Assembly: GCA_951799405.1 (NCBI GenBank)
Contig: OX637338.1
Span: 5,642,001-5,706,000 of the forward strand
Reading direction: 5' to 3'
DNA: 64,000 nt
DNA from: Agapetus fuscipes
Lineage: Eukaryota > Arthropoda > Insecta > Trichoptera > Glossosomatidae
The notes beneath the pieces were generated by a model. That model worked only from the letters and a program-made list of their open reading frames with translations. It had not been told where the DNA came from and searched no databases. Positions 10,513-21,070 of the stretch are shown piece after piece. Numbering within the stretch: position 1 is the stretch's first letter; each line of letters opens with the position of its first letter. A program made the translations under genes and the position numbers.

Positions 10513-13463
10513 ACTACGAAAACAGCGTGAATCATTATTTTCTTGGATATCTCTCAGATACACGCCTCGGTACTTCGCAGCGTTTCGTAAAGTAACTAAT
10601 CAAACACTTCAGCTCTAACCAAACATTCTATATTTGAGTTTTTTCTTTCAAATGCTTGGTATTCATTTATTTCACAACTCCGAGAGCTATTTATCTAAGT
10701 GTACGTGATCCCTGTGTATGTGCTTCAACAGCCAATATTATTGTAGACGTAAATAATACGTAATGTATGGTAGTCGTATTTACAAACAGATTGACATTGA
10801 AAAACCAAAATATTATATTTTTATATAGTTCAGTCTTATAATTTCCTCTCTTATAGTTACCTGAATGACCCGAATTAAAAAAGTACTAGGGTGAACTAAG
10901 AAAAATATAATCTGTCCTTACAAAAAAAAAGGTTATATTTGACAAGCGTTTTTCTTTACAAAATGGTATCGTTAACTCTTTATAAAAGATAAAACATTTA
11001 AACGTTTCGCCGTCGCAGCATCACTTTATATCAAACTGAATCCAGAGCTTAACGATCTGGACTGTTGGTTTACGTCATTAATCATCCTTTATCCCTGTGT
11101 CACTCTTCGCATCTGAGTCTTTACTTGCATGCATCAGAATAAACAGTCAACCTTGCGGGGATGCTTGTGTGGATGTATGTATGGACTCTGCCATCAGGCT
11201 CTATTCACCACCCAGTCCGTACAAAGTTTGTCTTTAAACTTTAAAGTTTACGCATTAAAGCAATGAGTTGTTTCGTTTGCCGCGGCAGGAACAATCCCGG
11301 ACACTTCCAACTCCGGCCCAACATCTGGAGAGGTCTCGAACCACGATTGTGCTCGAATGAATAACAAATTACGCATTATACAAACTTTTTGTCTAACAGC
11401 ATTATCTCTACTTTTTTATTCGTGTTCCGTGTGCTACTTTGATAGTTTTCTTTTGTATTGTCCACAATACGGTTCTCCTTACAAAACCCGGCTTATATTA
11501 TGCGATTTATTAAGTTTCCCTATTGAAGGTGCTCCTTGAAGTTTCGTATTCTCTGCGGAGTTCGAAGCGCAATTCATTTGTACAACTAAATTGGTTTCTA
11601 TTAAACGATCAAAGTTTCCCTCTTAAGCCTCGGGCTGCCGAAAGTTACAGAAACGGCTGCGGAGCCGACTGGAGATTCGTACAAAAAGAACCTGCGTCGA
11701 ACGCCTTCCTGGGGCGGTTCGGCCACTGAAGACAATGAGGAGCGCCAGTGCGGATCCAGCCCGAGGACGTGAATTATATTCCCAGGGACTGTAGCTGCAC
11801 ACAATACACCTCCAGTCGTAACGGGCCTTCCTCTCCACTCTCCCACACGCCCCGCATCTAAGGCGATGGCAGATTACTGCCTTTTGCTAGAACAATGTAA
11901 CCGAGTGTATAATTTCTTACACAACGATTGCCGCTCTGCTCTATTAAGATAATCACTGATAAGAACTTTATGGATTTGGCTTTTAACTGATTCACATAAA
12001 CCTGACTGCGACTTGAGGTTAACTGCACTTTTAGTTTAGTGCCGCAAGAAACCGCCGCTCTCTTAGCACTTGTAATATGTATTGGCTTCGGAATGGCCGT
12101 AATATATTTGAACCGATCGGGTACTTTGTACAGATGCCTATAAAGAACCCATAAAACACACAGAGCTCCAATTCTACAAACATATTTTCTGTTTTCAATT
12201 ACCATGCAGATTTTTCGGTTTCCTTTTGTAACTTTCGCGTAGATAATTAATATTTCCGGCCATGACAAATCATGGACCTCATTACCGCGCGCCGACTAGC
12301 TTGTTATGGAATATTAGTTTATGACCGACTCGGTAAATATTTGCCGCCAAAACATTTGTCTTTTCGTGGCCTTAAATGAGTTTTCCGCCACGCCAGCGTG
12401 TGTATGCAGATTAGTTGGTGTTTGCTTTGGACGCCATTTTATCGCGGCGAAACATAACACAAACTGGGGACACCGCAATACAAGCAACCACACAGCGCTG
12501 CTTCAAAGGAGTTTACTCCATACAGATCCCGTCCGACCTTAGACCAAATCCCAAACGGACCCCGTCAACAAAATATCAAATGATTAATTGCCGTAGTTAT
12601 TAATGACAACAACGATAGCAAAGGAGAAGTTTTATGTTTTTCAATAAACTTTTGTGCCTTGTACTCACAAAGATCTGTGCTCACAATATGGTCTTTGTCC
12701 GATTGTTTTCGAAGACAAATATTTACTGAGTAGGTACCGTGAGATGTTTCGGCTATTTAAACTTCCAATACATAATGTGTTACCTTCAGTGTTCACTTAT
12801 ACAAGATGAAAAAAAAACATTCACCGTAGACTCTTTAATAGGCATTTCAAACTTACATAAAAAAAATGGAAAGTAGTGCAATTTTATCATAGACAAAAAT
12901 ATTTTTAATTCTTATTGTACGAGTATACTAGGAAGACCACTCACGACCCTAAATTCTTTCTGATCTTGGAGTAAAAAGTGAATTGAAATTAAAGCTAAAT
13001 GAGAAGATTTTCACCGCCGTTTGTGATTCAAAGACAATTCAGAAAGTGGTGTAAGGTATTGTCTACCTAATTACCACCATCCTTTGTACATTAAATTGGA
13101 AGAACTAGAGATAATGAATGGGGTATTGTAATTATTTCTTGGAAAAATATTGTAACTTGAATTTTAAAGAAATTAATTTGTGTAGACGCTTATATAAGTA
13201 AATATTATAAAATTTCTCACATGTGTACTAAAAGTTTACTTTCTTATCTTTACAGGTATGTCTCATTGCGATTCTGTGAAGTTGTAACAAGACCCGATAA
13301 CAATGGCTGAGCTGACGTTATCGTGTTGTGCCATATTACTTTCGAAGGTAAATAAATCCACAATTTTCATATTGTAACTGTAACTCTGTCACCATTCCAC
13401 TACTACCCAGGAATTTATTATTTTAGGTTTTCATGTTACATTCAGTTCGACGGTTGATTTATA
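10513..13463. other. Unassigned 3-kb stretch
   Basis: Mixed composition. The patches 11280-11345, 11620-11850 and 12290-12560 are GC-richer. They give open frames of up to 136 aa (11858-12268, minus) without any motif, repeat or codon pattern I can recognise. This is a candidate for unique host sequence, but no splice-bounded exon was convincing. Confidence 0.4.
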
Positions 13464-13600
13464 TCTGCTCCTCCAGGGGATTGTGGTCCTAATTTATACA
13501 TATTATTAAAATCATTCTCGAAACATGGAGAATCTTTTCACACCACCTTGCTGGATTTCACCAGAATATTCGATTCAATACTTAATGTCAAACATATACA
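13464..13600 (+). repeat. Family Q repeat, copy 3
   Basis: Landmarks are CATTCTCGAAACATGGAGAA, CACCTTGCTGGATTTCACCA, GAATATTCGATTCAATACTT and AATGTCAAACATATACAAA. They line up with 46840-46950. The front part (the CTCGACGG block) is missing or decayed. Confidence 0.6.
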
Positions 13601-13625
13601 AACTATTATTAGGGACCTATTCTGT

Positions 13626-13772
13626 GACTGTAACTCTGTCGCCATTCTGCTAGGGGTGGCTAGAGCCTCTGCAGAGCTGCCTCCATTTTTTCCCATCCTT
13701 ACATACCTCTTTCAATTCATTCATACCCATCACCTTTTTCCCGCATTTTCTTCTTTTATGCTTACAGCTAGT
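13626..13772 (-). pseudogene. LINE C-terminal fragment and 3' end, KEVCKD-type
   Basis: The minus strand translates as KHKRRKCGKKVMGMNELKEV, CKDGKKWRQ, then runs into the shared 3' sequence. On the plus strand that sequence is CTGTAACTCTGTCGCCATTC, TGCTAGGGGTGGC, AGAGCCTCTGCAGAGCTGCC. The same ending recurs at 31122, 31470, 32392 and 62768. It is heavily 5'-truncated. Confidence 0.75.
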
Positions 13773-14409
13773 ATTTATTTCTAAAGATTTCATAGAACTA
13801 ACACAGAGAAACCTAACACAACTACTAATATCTCGCATATTTGTATCAGTACTTAAAAAAAAAAATCTTGAATATTCGCTCTAAGCAGTTTTACGTGCTT
13901 TGCAATAATTGTCTTTTTATTTTAGCTTGAAATAACTTTTTCGTTATTAACAAAAACTGTTATTATTTCTGTTTTTAGATGGATTGACTGTAATCCATCA
14001 GTAAATCATTTTTGTGCGTGCTTAGCAGCAGCAAAAACAAAAACATTTATTACGTCAAATAAACAATGATTCATCTTTGTTTGGCCGAGCAGACATAGTC
14101 AGGTACGCCGCACTTGTCATTCACGCTAACATAATAACGTGCGTCTGCAATAATTGAATCTAGGACGGAAATGAGTGTGTCCTCCGAGCCTGTGTAATTA
14201 TTTGCCTGAAACGTAAGAATGATGGATGTTCGAGAACATCGTAGAACAAACAACACGCATGCTCTTAGACTCTCAAATGCTTGTTTTTATTCATTTTTAC
14301 TCGCATGTGTAAAACACCAATGATCGTATTTTTTTAATTTAGTTTTCATACAAGTCAATAGAATTGAAAAATTAAAGAAAAACACTCCTTTGACGATGTT
14401 CATTATGTG
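13773..14409. other. Unassigned sequence
   Basis: No gene or shared repeat recognised. A short run of A at 13855-13864. Confidence 0.4.
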
Positions 14410-14600
14410 TAGGTATATGAGGCTGACCATCCATGCTGTAAAAAATTATTCAGTTTTCCAAGGTCATCGCTGCTTCAGGGAAGGTCGGCAAGTGTTGCAG
14501 GGCTTGTGTTCAGTTGATATTGGGTTTTTATGAAGTCCACATGCGACTTGTGTAAGCGTGAACTTATGCGTGTCTCATTATGGTAATGCATGTAATATTG
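14410..14600 (+). repeat. Family A repeat, copy 2
   Basis: It carries ATGAGGCTGACCATCCATGC, TTCAGGGAAGGTCGGCAAGT, GTTGCAGGGCTTGTGTTCA, TTGGGTTTTTAT and CCACATGCG. The AGATT tail is missing. Confidence 0.8.
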
Positions 14601-14675
14601 GGTGAACGTGCAATTAGATAGTCACGGGCATTCAATTGCGTTCCAGGGTAGAAGTCTCGACGACCGTCGATAGTT

Positions 14676-14805
14676 TTTACTGTGTCTTTTTGAAAATAGG
14701 ACGAAATAAAACAATGAACAGCTGATCCATTTCAAATGGAACAACGATCAGCTGTTCAGGCACCGCCACGTTTTATTCCGTCCTATCTTCAAATACGTAC
14801 AGTAA
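14676..14805. mobile_element. Single inverted-repeat (MITE-like) element
   Basis: The left arm contains TTTACTGTG, GAAAATAGGACGAAATAAAA and GAACAGCTGATC. The right arm is its complement: GATCAGCTGTTC, TTTTATTCCGTCCTATCTTC and GTACAGTAA. The arms are about 55-60 bp and nearly meet. No second copy is in the window. Target duplication not resolved. Confidence 0.6.
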
Positions 14806-14981
14806 GATCTACCGAGACTTCCACTTCTGCTCATATTCTCATCAAAGCCTTGACTGTTTTCTCCACAATAATACACACTATCTGTTCAAGCGCTGTAATT
14901 GGGGACCTCCCCATACATTTGATATACGGCCTTACATAACAGTAGGTACTCTAACTCACAGTTCAAAGCGTTCCATCCAAA

Positions 14982-15251
14982 ATCTATCGCAACTGTAACG
15001 CTCAATGATGTCGCCGTTTTAGTTTCTGTGTATTTTACGGTTAACGCTAATGTTGAGTTGAAAGTTAAGGTTATGCACAGTGGTGGATTCTCTTCGTGCA
15101 TAACTCTTGCGGAGCGATACAAATCTACGGTAACTATAACGTTCACTGATGTCGCTGGTTTAGTTTCTGTGTATTTTATGGTTAACGCTGTGGTCGAGTT
15201 GAAAGTTAAGGTTATGCACAGTGGTGTATTCTCTCTGTTCCGGAGCGATAC
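14982..15251. repeat. Tandem duplication of a MITE-F-like right half, period about 138 bp
   Basis: Two adjacent units (14982-15120 and 15121-15251) share TAACGTTCACTGATGTCGC or near variants, GTTTTAGTTTCTGTGTATTT, GGTTAACGCT, GAGTTGAAAGTTAAGGTTAT, GCACAGTGGTG and GGAGCGATACAAA. The segment TTTCTGTGTATTTTACGGTTAACGCT resembles the right arm of MITE-F. Open frames of 91 aa (+) and 123 aa (-) only reflect the repeated unit. Confidence 0.7.
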
Positions 15252-15431
15252 AAACAAACGGAGAGCTATTCCACACGAGGCGATGGGAGCGCGTGCGATA
15301 TGAGCGCTTATCTAAATTGAAAGCGGCCGCAATCACTCAGGCCGCCGCCTGGCCGTAACACGAAACGCGACTAACTAATGCGCGAGCATTCCGCCCCACA
15401 AAACCTGGCGCAGAGTCGTCCTCGGCAACCA

Positions 15432-15505
15432 GCAAGTACAGGGCATTGCGTTTGTGTAAACTCAACCATAGCGTTTAACTAAAGACTATGTACGTACTAA
15501 CGAAA
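15432..15505 (+). mobile_element. MITE-F, left-end fragment
   Basis: It reads GCAAGTACAGGGCATTGCGT, TTGTGTAAACTCAACCATAG and CGTTTAACTAAAGACTATG, matching the left arm of full copies. No right arm. Confidence 0.55.
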
Positions 15506-15514
15506 GCAAGGATT

Positions 15515-15790
15515 TGACAATGCGTCCCCTTAGTGCTTGTTTGTCTCATCTTCGTCAGAGGTAATTTCACAAGAGCAATGTTTGTATGTGTAGGTACTGG
15601 ACCAATGTGTCTTATGAAAACTAGAAATTTATTGTAAAAGTAACTATGTATTTTGAAAATATAACAACTCTCACAGTGTATATAGTGTTATATGTTTTTT
15701 TCTAAACTCACATCGTGTAGAATGTGATTCTAAAGCCAATTTTATTGAAACGTCATCTTTGAATCAAATGGTAGATAACAAGGACTAGGG
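15515..15790 (-). repeat. Family P repeat, copy 1
   Basis: The minus-strand reading includes TTATCTACCATTTGATTCAA AGATG, AACTCTCACA reversed as TGTGAGAGTT, CATTGGTCCAGTACC, ACATACAAACATTGCTC, GAAATTACCTCTGACG and GCACTAAGGGGACGC. Matching blocks in the same order occur at 39730-40075 and 46020-46200. Class unknown. Confidence 0.6.
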
Positions 15791-17063
15791 GTATGAATGG
15801 TGTATTTTTACCGACATCAATGTATTGAAGAGAAGCATTGACTACGAACGACAGTGAAATAAGGTATGTCCGTTGGAAATGAGTTGGTGTTGAGAGGTGA
15901 GAATAAATGTATAAAAGAGAAGTGCAAGGTGTGAAAGTAAAGGTACAAAAGATTGTAATGAGATTGTTTGAAGAAAAGTATGCATGACGAAAGCATGTGC
16001 TGTGGAAATGTGAGAGGATAAATTGGAAAAGGAAGACAGAAAAAATTATCACTTAATGAATTAAAAGCGGTTTCAAGGAATAAGAAATGGAGGCGGAATG
16101 GCGACTGAGTTACAGGAACAGCTACAGAAAACAGTGCCTCTAATGAACGTTGTAATTTCCGTAAATTTTTGGTGAACGCTAAAATTGAGTTCGAACGTAT
16201 TTTGCTGGTCTGCCTCTGCCTGGGCCTTTGTTTTTGGCGCCCTTCTCCATCCGAGGAACTTGCATAACTTGGCAATTATCACCTTAAAGTTGCAACAGCC
16301 TCCTCCCGGCTTAGGTGTAGGACCGTGATTTAAGTTCAACGCGTCATGTAGGATTAGCAAGACCTGGCTTTAACATTATATTCAGCCTATAAGGGTTAAT
16401 ATTAGTAGCTGTATAAACCAACCGAATTAGTTAAATTGTATCAATATTGTAGCAAAAAAACCCTCTTTGAAACAAACTATTTTTACTACAAAATTCGATA
16501 CAAGAAGGTAGGATAACAAAAACGATGGACTCGACACATTTTCCAAAAATGAAAATTTGTGATGTCACACGGCGCTTTAACGCGGTGTGAGTCTTGACCT
16601 CTTTAAAGAGTTGCCTCCATCATCACCTATCTCGTTAAGACATGCTAATGTACTATCTTATAAAATGAAATTGATATCAAAGTATATTCTGATTGCTAAC
16701 TATTCTGGCTAGCTGATCTCCTAAAACAAGCCTTAAAAACTTAGTGGATCCTACTATATGTATTTAACTAGTTTCCCGTTGATTCTCTTGTATTTGACTT
16801 TCCAGACAGACGCCCTGAATCGGGCATTTGTAGCTGCTCTGTTCTGTTGCAGCGGACCTTTGTCTGTTTGCGCAAACTTGCAGTTTCCATTGATCAATCA
16901 GCGGCCCAATCCGGTGTTCATAGTTCAAGCAAACAAGCCAGCTAGCCCAGCAAACTTTACAAAATTTCTTCCGTCCCTTGGACTGGAGTGTGGAATGATC
17001 TCGCTTCTCTCAATGAAGCAAGTTCAGGCGGTGCCAATATTGACGAATAGTATTAAAAGTTTA
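15791..17063. other. Mostly unassigned; MITE-F fragment at 16128-16196
   Basis: The fragment carries AAACAGTGCCTCTAATGAAC, GTAAATTTTTGGTGAACGCT and ATTGAGTTCGAACG, like the right arm of MITE-F. The 15830-16060 stretch is purine-rich (GAAGAGAAG, GTGAGAGGATAAATTGGAAA) and may be a decayed LINE, but no frame is convincing. The remainder is unrecognised. Confidence 0.4.
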
Positions 17064-17345
17064 GGGCCTGTTGCATCAACCTACAATCAATATTTCATTG
17101 AAACATCAAATTTGATTGCTTAATTCTGGTAATAATAATAATAAGACAATATTTATAGTGCCGTTTTGTGATAAATCACTGCAAGGGTACTGTCCAACTT
17201 TAACGACCTCGGTTAAGTGGGTAATAATAATATGATGAAATTTGAACAGGAAAGATGATGTACATCAGCTGGTTTACGTAAATGCAACCATTTTTTTTTA
17301 TTTTATAGGAGAAATCACACTTGTTGGAGTTTGGTGCAACAGGCC
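17064..17345. mobile_element. Inverted-repeat element with GGCCTGTTGCA ends
   Basis: The left end is GGGCCTGTTGCATCAACC and the right end complement is GGCCTGTTGCACCAAACTCC. The element is about 282 bp with no ORF of note. Flanks are TTA on the left and AAA on the right, so a target duplication is not demonstrated. Confidence 0.5.
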
Positions 17346-17425
17346 AAAGACTTTACATGTGGACTAAATCGCCCCTTCATCATATTTTTCATCCTTGTGC
17401 TATTCATCTGTCTCTGTTAGTTGCT

Positions 17426-17597
17426 ATAATAATATTAGGATGATTTATTTGGTGAGCGCTGTTTTTGTGTGAATGACACCTTAAGAACCCTCTGTGAGCT
17501 TGCTCGTCGCTATAGAAAGCGCCAATTTTCAAGATAACCCCAGTTGCTGTCAAGCTGGATGGACCTTTTGTTGTTCGGTCTTCGGTAAAGCAACGAA
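17426..17597 (-). mobile_element. SINE-2 body, 5'-truncated
   Basis: The minus reading gives GACCGAACAACAAAAGG, TCCATCCAGCTTGACAGCAA, CTGGGG, AAAATTGGCGCTTTCTATAG, CAGAGGGTTCTTAAGG and ATCATCCTAATATTATTAT. It matches 18240-18420 and 48110-48276. The tRNA head is absent. Confidence 0.75.
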
Positions 17598-18125
17598 ATA
17601 ATAACTTCAATATTTTGTGTTCGTTGAAAGGTGTCGTTAGGATCTAAATCATATTTTTTGGCGTTCCACATTATTACCTACATGTGTACAAATATGCCTA
17701 CATGTTACGTCACTAGAAAAAATATAAACGACATGTTATAATTTACAAGCTAATGGATTGTATAAATATTGTTTCCCGTTATCGCCTAACAGCAATGTCA
17801 TGTTATAAATTCAATTAATGTTATTTATCTCCATCCATGTTGAATGATGACATGCTCTTAAATCAGTCTCGACACAGTTGTGATTTAGTCCACGGCACCA
17901 TTGACAGTCATTTGACACAATTAAAAAGGTCACACACACTTGACGTTGTATTGATCACTGTGCAACCGTGGGACGTTTGCTTATATATATAAAAAATGTA
18001 ATCATTATTTTTTCTAACACAGGCAACTTATTTACTATCGGTTTCATGTGATTACGATTTATTATTTTCTTCTATATAATTTATAATCAAAGTTGCAAAG
18101 GTATGATTACATTTGAGATTTATCT
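17598..18125. other. Unassigned sequence
   Basis: AT-rich. No supported gene or shared repeat. Confidence 0.4.
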
Positions 18126-18422
18126 GACCGGTCCGTAGTCTAGTGGTTAACACTTCGGGCTCATTAATTGAAGGTTGTGGGTTCGAATCCCGGCAGAAAA
18201 TAAAAATAAAAACATTTCAAATATGCTCTTCGCTGGGTGAAAAATCATAAATCTGTACCAAAGACCGGTCCCCAAAGATCCATCCAGTCTGACAGCAACT
18301 GGGTTTTGCTTGAGAATTGGCGCTTTTTATAGCAACGACCAAGCTGGCAGAGGGCTCTTGAGGTGTGATTCACACAAAAACAGCCTTCGCCAAAGAAATC
18401 ATCCTAATAATATTACTATTAC
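18126..18422 (+). mobile_element. SINE-2, complete tRNA-headed SINE
   Basis: The head GACCGGTCCGTAGTCTAGTG, GTTAACACTTCGGGCTC has an A-box-like block. GTGGGTTCGAATCCCGGC (18177-18194) supplies the B box. The body then contains TATGCTCTTCGCTGGGTGAA, CAACTGGGTTTTGCTTGAGA, ATTGGCGC, GAGGGCTCTTGAGGTGTGAT and ATCATCCTAATAATATTACT, where the TAATAATATTA tail begins. The tRNA source is unclear (a Glu- or Asp-like A box). Other copies are at 17426 (-), 48044 (+) and 63835 (+). Confidence 0.85.
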
Positions 18423-19167
18423 CACCTTTATTTAATGCATGTACAAAATCATACACGTTTTTAAGTTCACACATGCAGTGTGTGTGCTTACAAAATAAAA
18501 TCCGAAAATACGGGTGACACCGGTAAAAGTGAACCAATTATTGCAGTATTGATGGTCAGTCCCATATCCAACTGTAATTTGAGGAACTTATTGCAAAGAA
18601 AAGAGATTTAATATGTAAATAAACCACATTTGTTTGTCACCTTTGCAAAACGGATGTACTCCCTTTTGTTATTATTAAGTTGATTGATCCGTCCATACGT
18701 AAAATCTCTTTTTTATCCAATATCTATACAATCTCAACTCCTGTGCCGCATTTTATTTGAAAGTTCAATACCTCCGACCTCTCACTTGAGCTTAGATTCA
18801 TTTTCAACTCATTCTTCTCTGAAAAACATCCAGAAATTTCCTTCTATTTTTTTTAAAATGGCCGTCCCTTATCTTCCCGCTGCATATTCACTAAACCCAA
18901 AATGAAAGTATTTAAAATATTTTTAATTACTCGTTAATTTTCATAATGGGTCAGGATCTACCATCAAAGTTAAGAGGGTGACCGGCAGCATCCCTTGTGC
19001 AGGGTAAAGGTGTACCAATTAATACCGCACGACACATATTCTGTCGTCACATTGTTTGAAGGGTGACCGACGCTCTTTGACCTCTTGAGGGTGCAAATAT
19101 TTGTGGCTCAAGTAACTCTGTTGGCCTCATCACACAGTCACCCTATTCCAGAGCACCATGTTTCACA
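18423..19167. other. Unassigned sequence
   Basis: No supported gene. A short segment near 18990-19130 contains AGGGTGACCG twice (about 18975 and 19060), which may be a small direct repeat. Confidence 0.35.
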
Positions 19168-19302
19168 CATTACGTTTAAACTCAACAGAAGCGCTCACCA
19201 AGAAGTTGATAGAAATTAAAGCAGTACTTCTAAAGAACGTTTTGGTTTTCATACATTCTTCTCATGGTTGATTTTCAACCGTTTTCAACGTTTTATACTT
19301 GC
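19168..19302. mobile_element. MITE-F copy
   Basis: Left arm CATTACGTTTAAACTCAACA; interior TAAAGCAGTACTTCTAAAGA, ACGTTTTGGTTTTCATACAT; right arm ATGGTTGATTTTCAACCG ending CGTTTTATACTTGC. Both arms are present. Confidence 0.7.
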
Positions 19303-19672
19303 AACACGGAACCTTCCATAAATTCCAAGATTTACAGCGTCCACTGGTGGAGCTAAATTTTCATGTTAGAATCTCATCTCATTGTACGTGCAAATTAAGG
19401 TATCGATCTTTTCAAAAACTGTACTTCAAGAACAAACTACCTGTACAGGTTCTGATGTTTTCTGGTGATTTTGGATTGGGCTTCAATTAAAAAGACTTGT
19501 TTCTTGGTTGACGACGCAGCACTTTTGTTTCAGAAAGTAAAAGACTATTGAATCAATCTACTCGAGAGGAATTTGATTTAGTAAGAGGACTAATTTGCTT
19601 GTTCACTCGCACTTTTATATTATGACTTTCTACTCATCAAAATAAATGCAACAACAACGCCATAGACACTAA

Positions 19673-19801
19673 GATCCGGTATTTTCAACGTTAGCTTATG
19701 TGACTTTAAACTGATAACAAATCTACCCACACTTTTGATATAAGTGCATCCTTGTTCCTTCAGTATAAATTCGCTTTACTAGCGTTGAAAATACATGGCT
19801 C
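19673..19801. mobile_element. MITE-G copy 3
   Basis: Left end GATCCGGTATTTTCAACGTT; right end complement AGCGTTGAAAATACATGGCTC. The interior has ATGTGACTTTAAACTGATAA and TAAGTGCATCCTTGTTCCTT. TAA lies just outside the left end, fitting the TWA target preference of copies 1 and 5. Confidence 0.75.
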
Positions 19802-20657
19802 AATAAGAGTTGAGGTTGACTAATTAAAATTTCCCTACATACATTATTTAAGTATTGAATTTACTTACCATTATTTCAATATTTTATCCAATTTTTTTCT
19901 TCTATTCTAAAATCTCAAACACTACCTTTTTCTTAATAATATATTTTTGTTTTTGATAACAAATTAAGTCTTCTCCTTATTTTATAGGAAACTTTAAATT
20001 TGTTTGTCTTGTTTTAGATTTCATTTGATCCTGAAAGACGTCAGTAAAATTGTCCAAGAGTCCAAAACCGGTCAAACGAACTCTTTTGTTTCTCATATTT
20101 TTTTCTATAAAAAAACTGTTTATTGTCTTTAAATTTTCATTTCGACATTCCCGCTAGATGACCCATCGTATGTGGGCACTGCCCCACTATCCCGCCCCTT
20201 CCTGATGACCCTCCTCCCGCCATTTCCACTCTCCGTCTGCAAACAATTGTATTCACTTGTGAATTTGTAACGCTGCGCACCTCTGGATCCCGCCGCATGA
20301 TTTATTGGGTTTGCCGACCGAATTCCCCGTGTACGTGTTTTCAATGTTTGCCAATGAATATCTGTCATGGCCCGAATGTGCCTGAAAACTTTTATTTCAA
20401 TACAGAAAATTTTGAGTTTCTGTTCGTCATCCATTCACCGATACTCTAACCTTCAATCATTGTACTGAAAAAAATTAAATTTTTAAAAAAATATATAAAG
20501 GAACTTGTAGGTTTTCAGTTACCGGGATTGTTTTCTTGACGCCATCAACTGTAAAGGCAAATACATTTCAGAGCGATTTTTTCCTTTGCCTTTAAAGTAA
20601 CAAAATTCTAAAAAAAAATTTCAGGGTCACAGGTATTTAAAAAAAAATGTGTTTTGT
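19802..20657. other. Unassigned sequence including an anonymous 101-codon frame
   Basis: A minus-strand frame at 20129-20434 (101 codons) lies in a GC-richer patch (20150-20350). It has no recognised domain and no clear splice context. It could be chance. The rest is AT-rich and anonymous. Confidence 0.35.
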
Positions 20658-20887
20658 TAGTTTGGTATGGAGCTGATCACCCATACTAAACAAAATGGTT
20701 CAATTTGCCAGTGTCACCCCTGCTGCAGGGAAGATCGGCAAAAGTTGTTGGGTTCATGTTCATTTGATGTTTGGATTTTAATACGTAAGTACCTACACGT
20801 GCAGAATTCGTAATCTTACACGCATCTGCTTGAGGGCATGCATTTAATATGAATTTTAAATGGTAAAATATATTTGCAACTAAATTG
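20658..20887 (+). repeat. Family A repeat, copy 3
   Basis: It has GGTATGGAGCTGATCACCCA, TACTAAACAAAATGGTTCAA, GCCAGTGTCACCCCTGCTGC, AGGGAAGATCGGCAAAAG, TTGAGGGCATGCATTTAATA and TTTGCAACTAAATTG. Landmarks are complete from 5' end to just before the AGATT tail. Confidence 0.85.
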
Positions 20888-20967
20888 ATTTTTTATTTGT
20901 TTCCGAAACAAAATTCCATTTTAAAAACTGTTTCTTTTCACGAATATTGATTTCTTTTAATTATAAA

Positions 20968-21070
20968 TTACAAACGTTTTCGACCTTATAGGTCATCATC
21001 AGGTAGGAATACAATCAATCAATCAATATGAATTTTCACAGTGCTAATACTCAAACCATAAAAATATACT
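20968..21070 (-). mobile_element. Penelope-like terminal segment with hammerhead ribozyme motif
   Basis: The minus strand from 21010 to 20968 contains CTGATGA (21002-20996), one extra T, stem II GACCT/AGGTC closed by ATA, then GAA, the self-complementary AACGTT as a very short stem III, T as the cleavage-site H17, and GTA that can pair with TAC just before CTGATGA. All invariant core bases of a type I hammerhead are present. The plus strand beyond it (21025-21070) carries AATATGAATTTTCACAGTGC, TAATAC, shared with 45760-45815 and 62995-63050. Short palindromic stem III is characteristic of hammerheads in Penelope-like retroelements. The class is inferred, as no RT or GIY-YIG coding is present. 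Confidence 0.6.

Noticed and set aside
15817..16275. 152-codon minus frame with many S and F residues
   Set aside because: Low-complexity purine/pyrimidine bias of the strand, no motif, no start context.
18126..18195. Possible tRNA gene (Glu/Asp-like)
   Set aside because: Same reasons; repeated with body at 17426, 48044 and 63835, so a SINE head.
20129..20434. 101-codon minus frame in GC-richer DNA
   Set aside because: No recognised family, no splice evidence; kept only as a note in the unassigned stretch.
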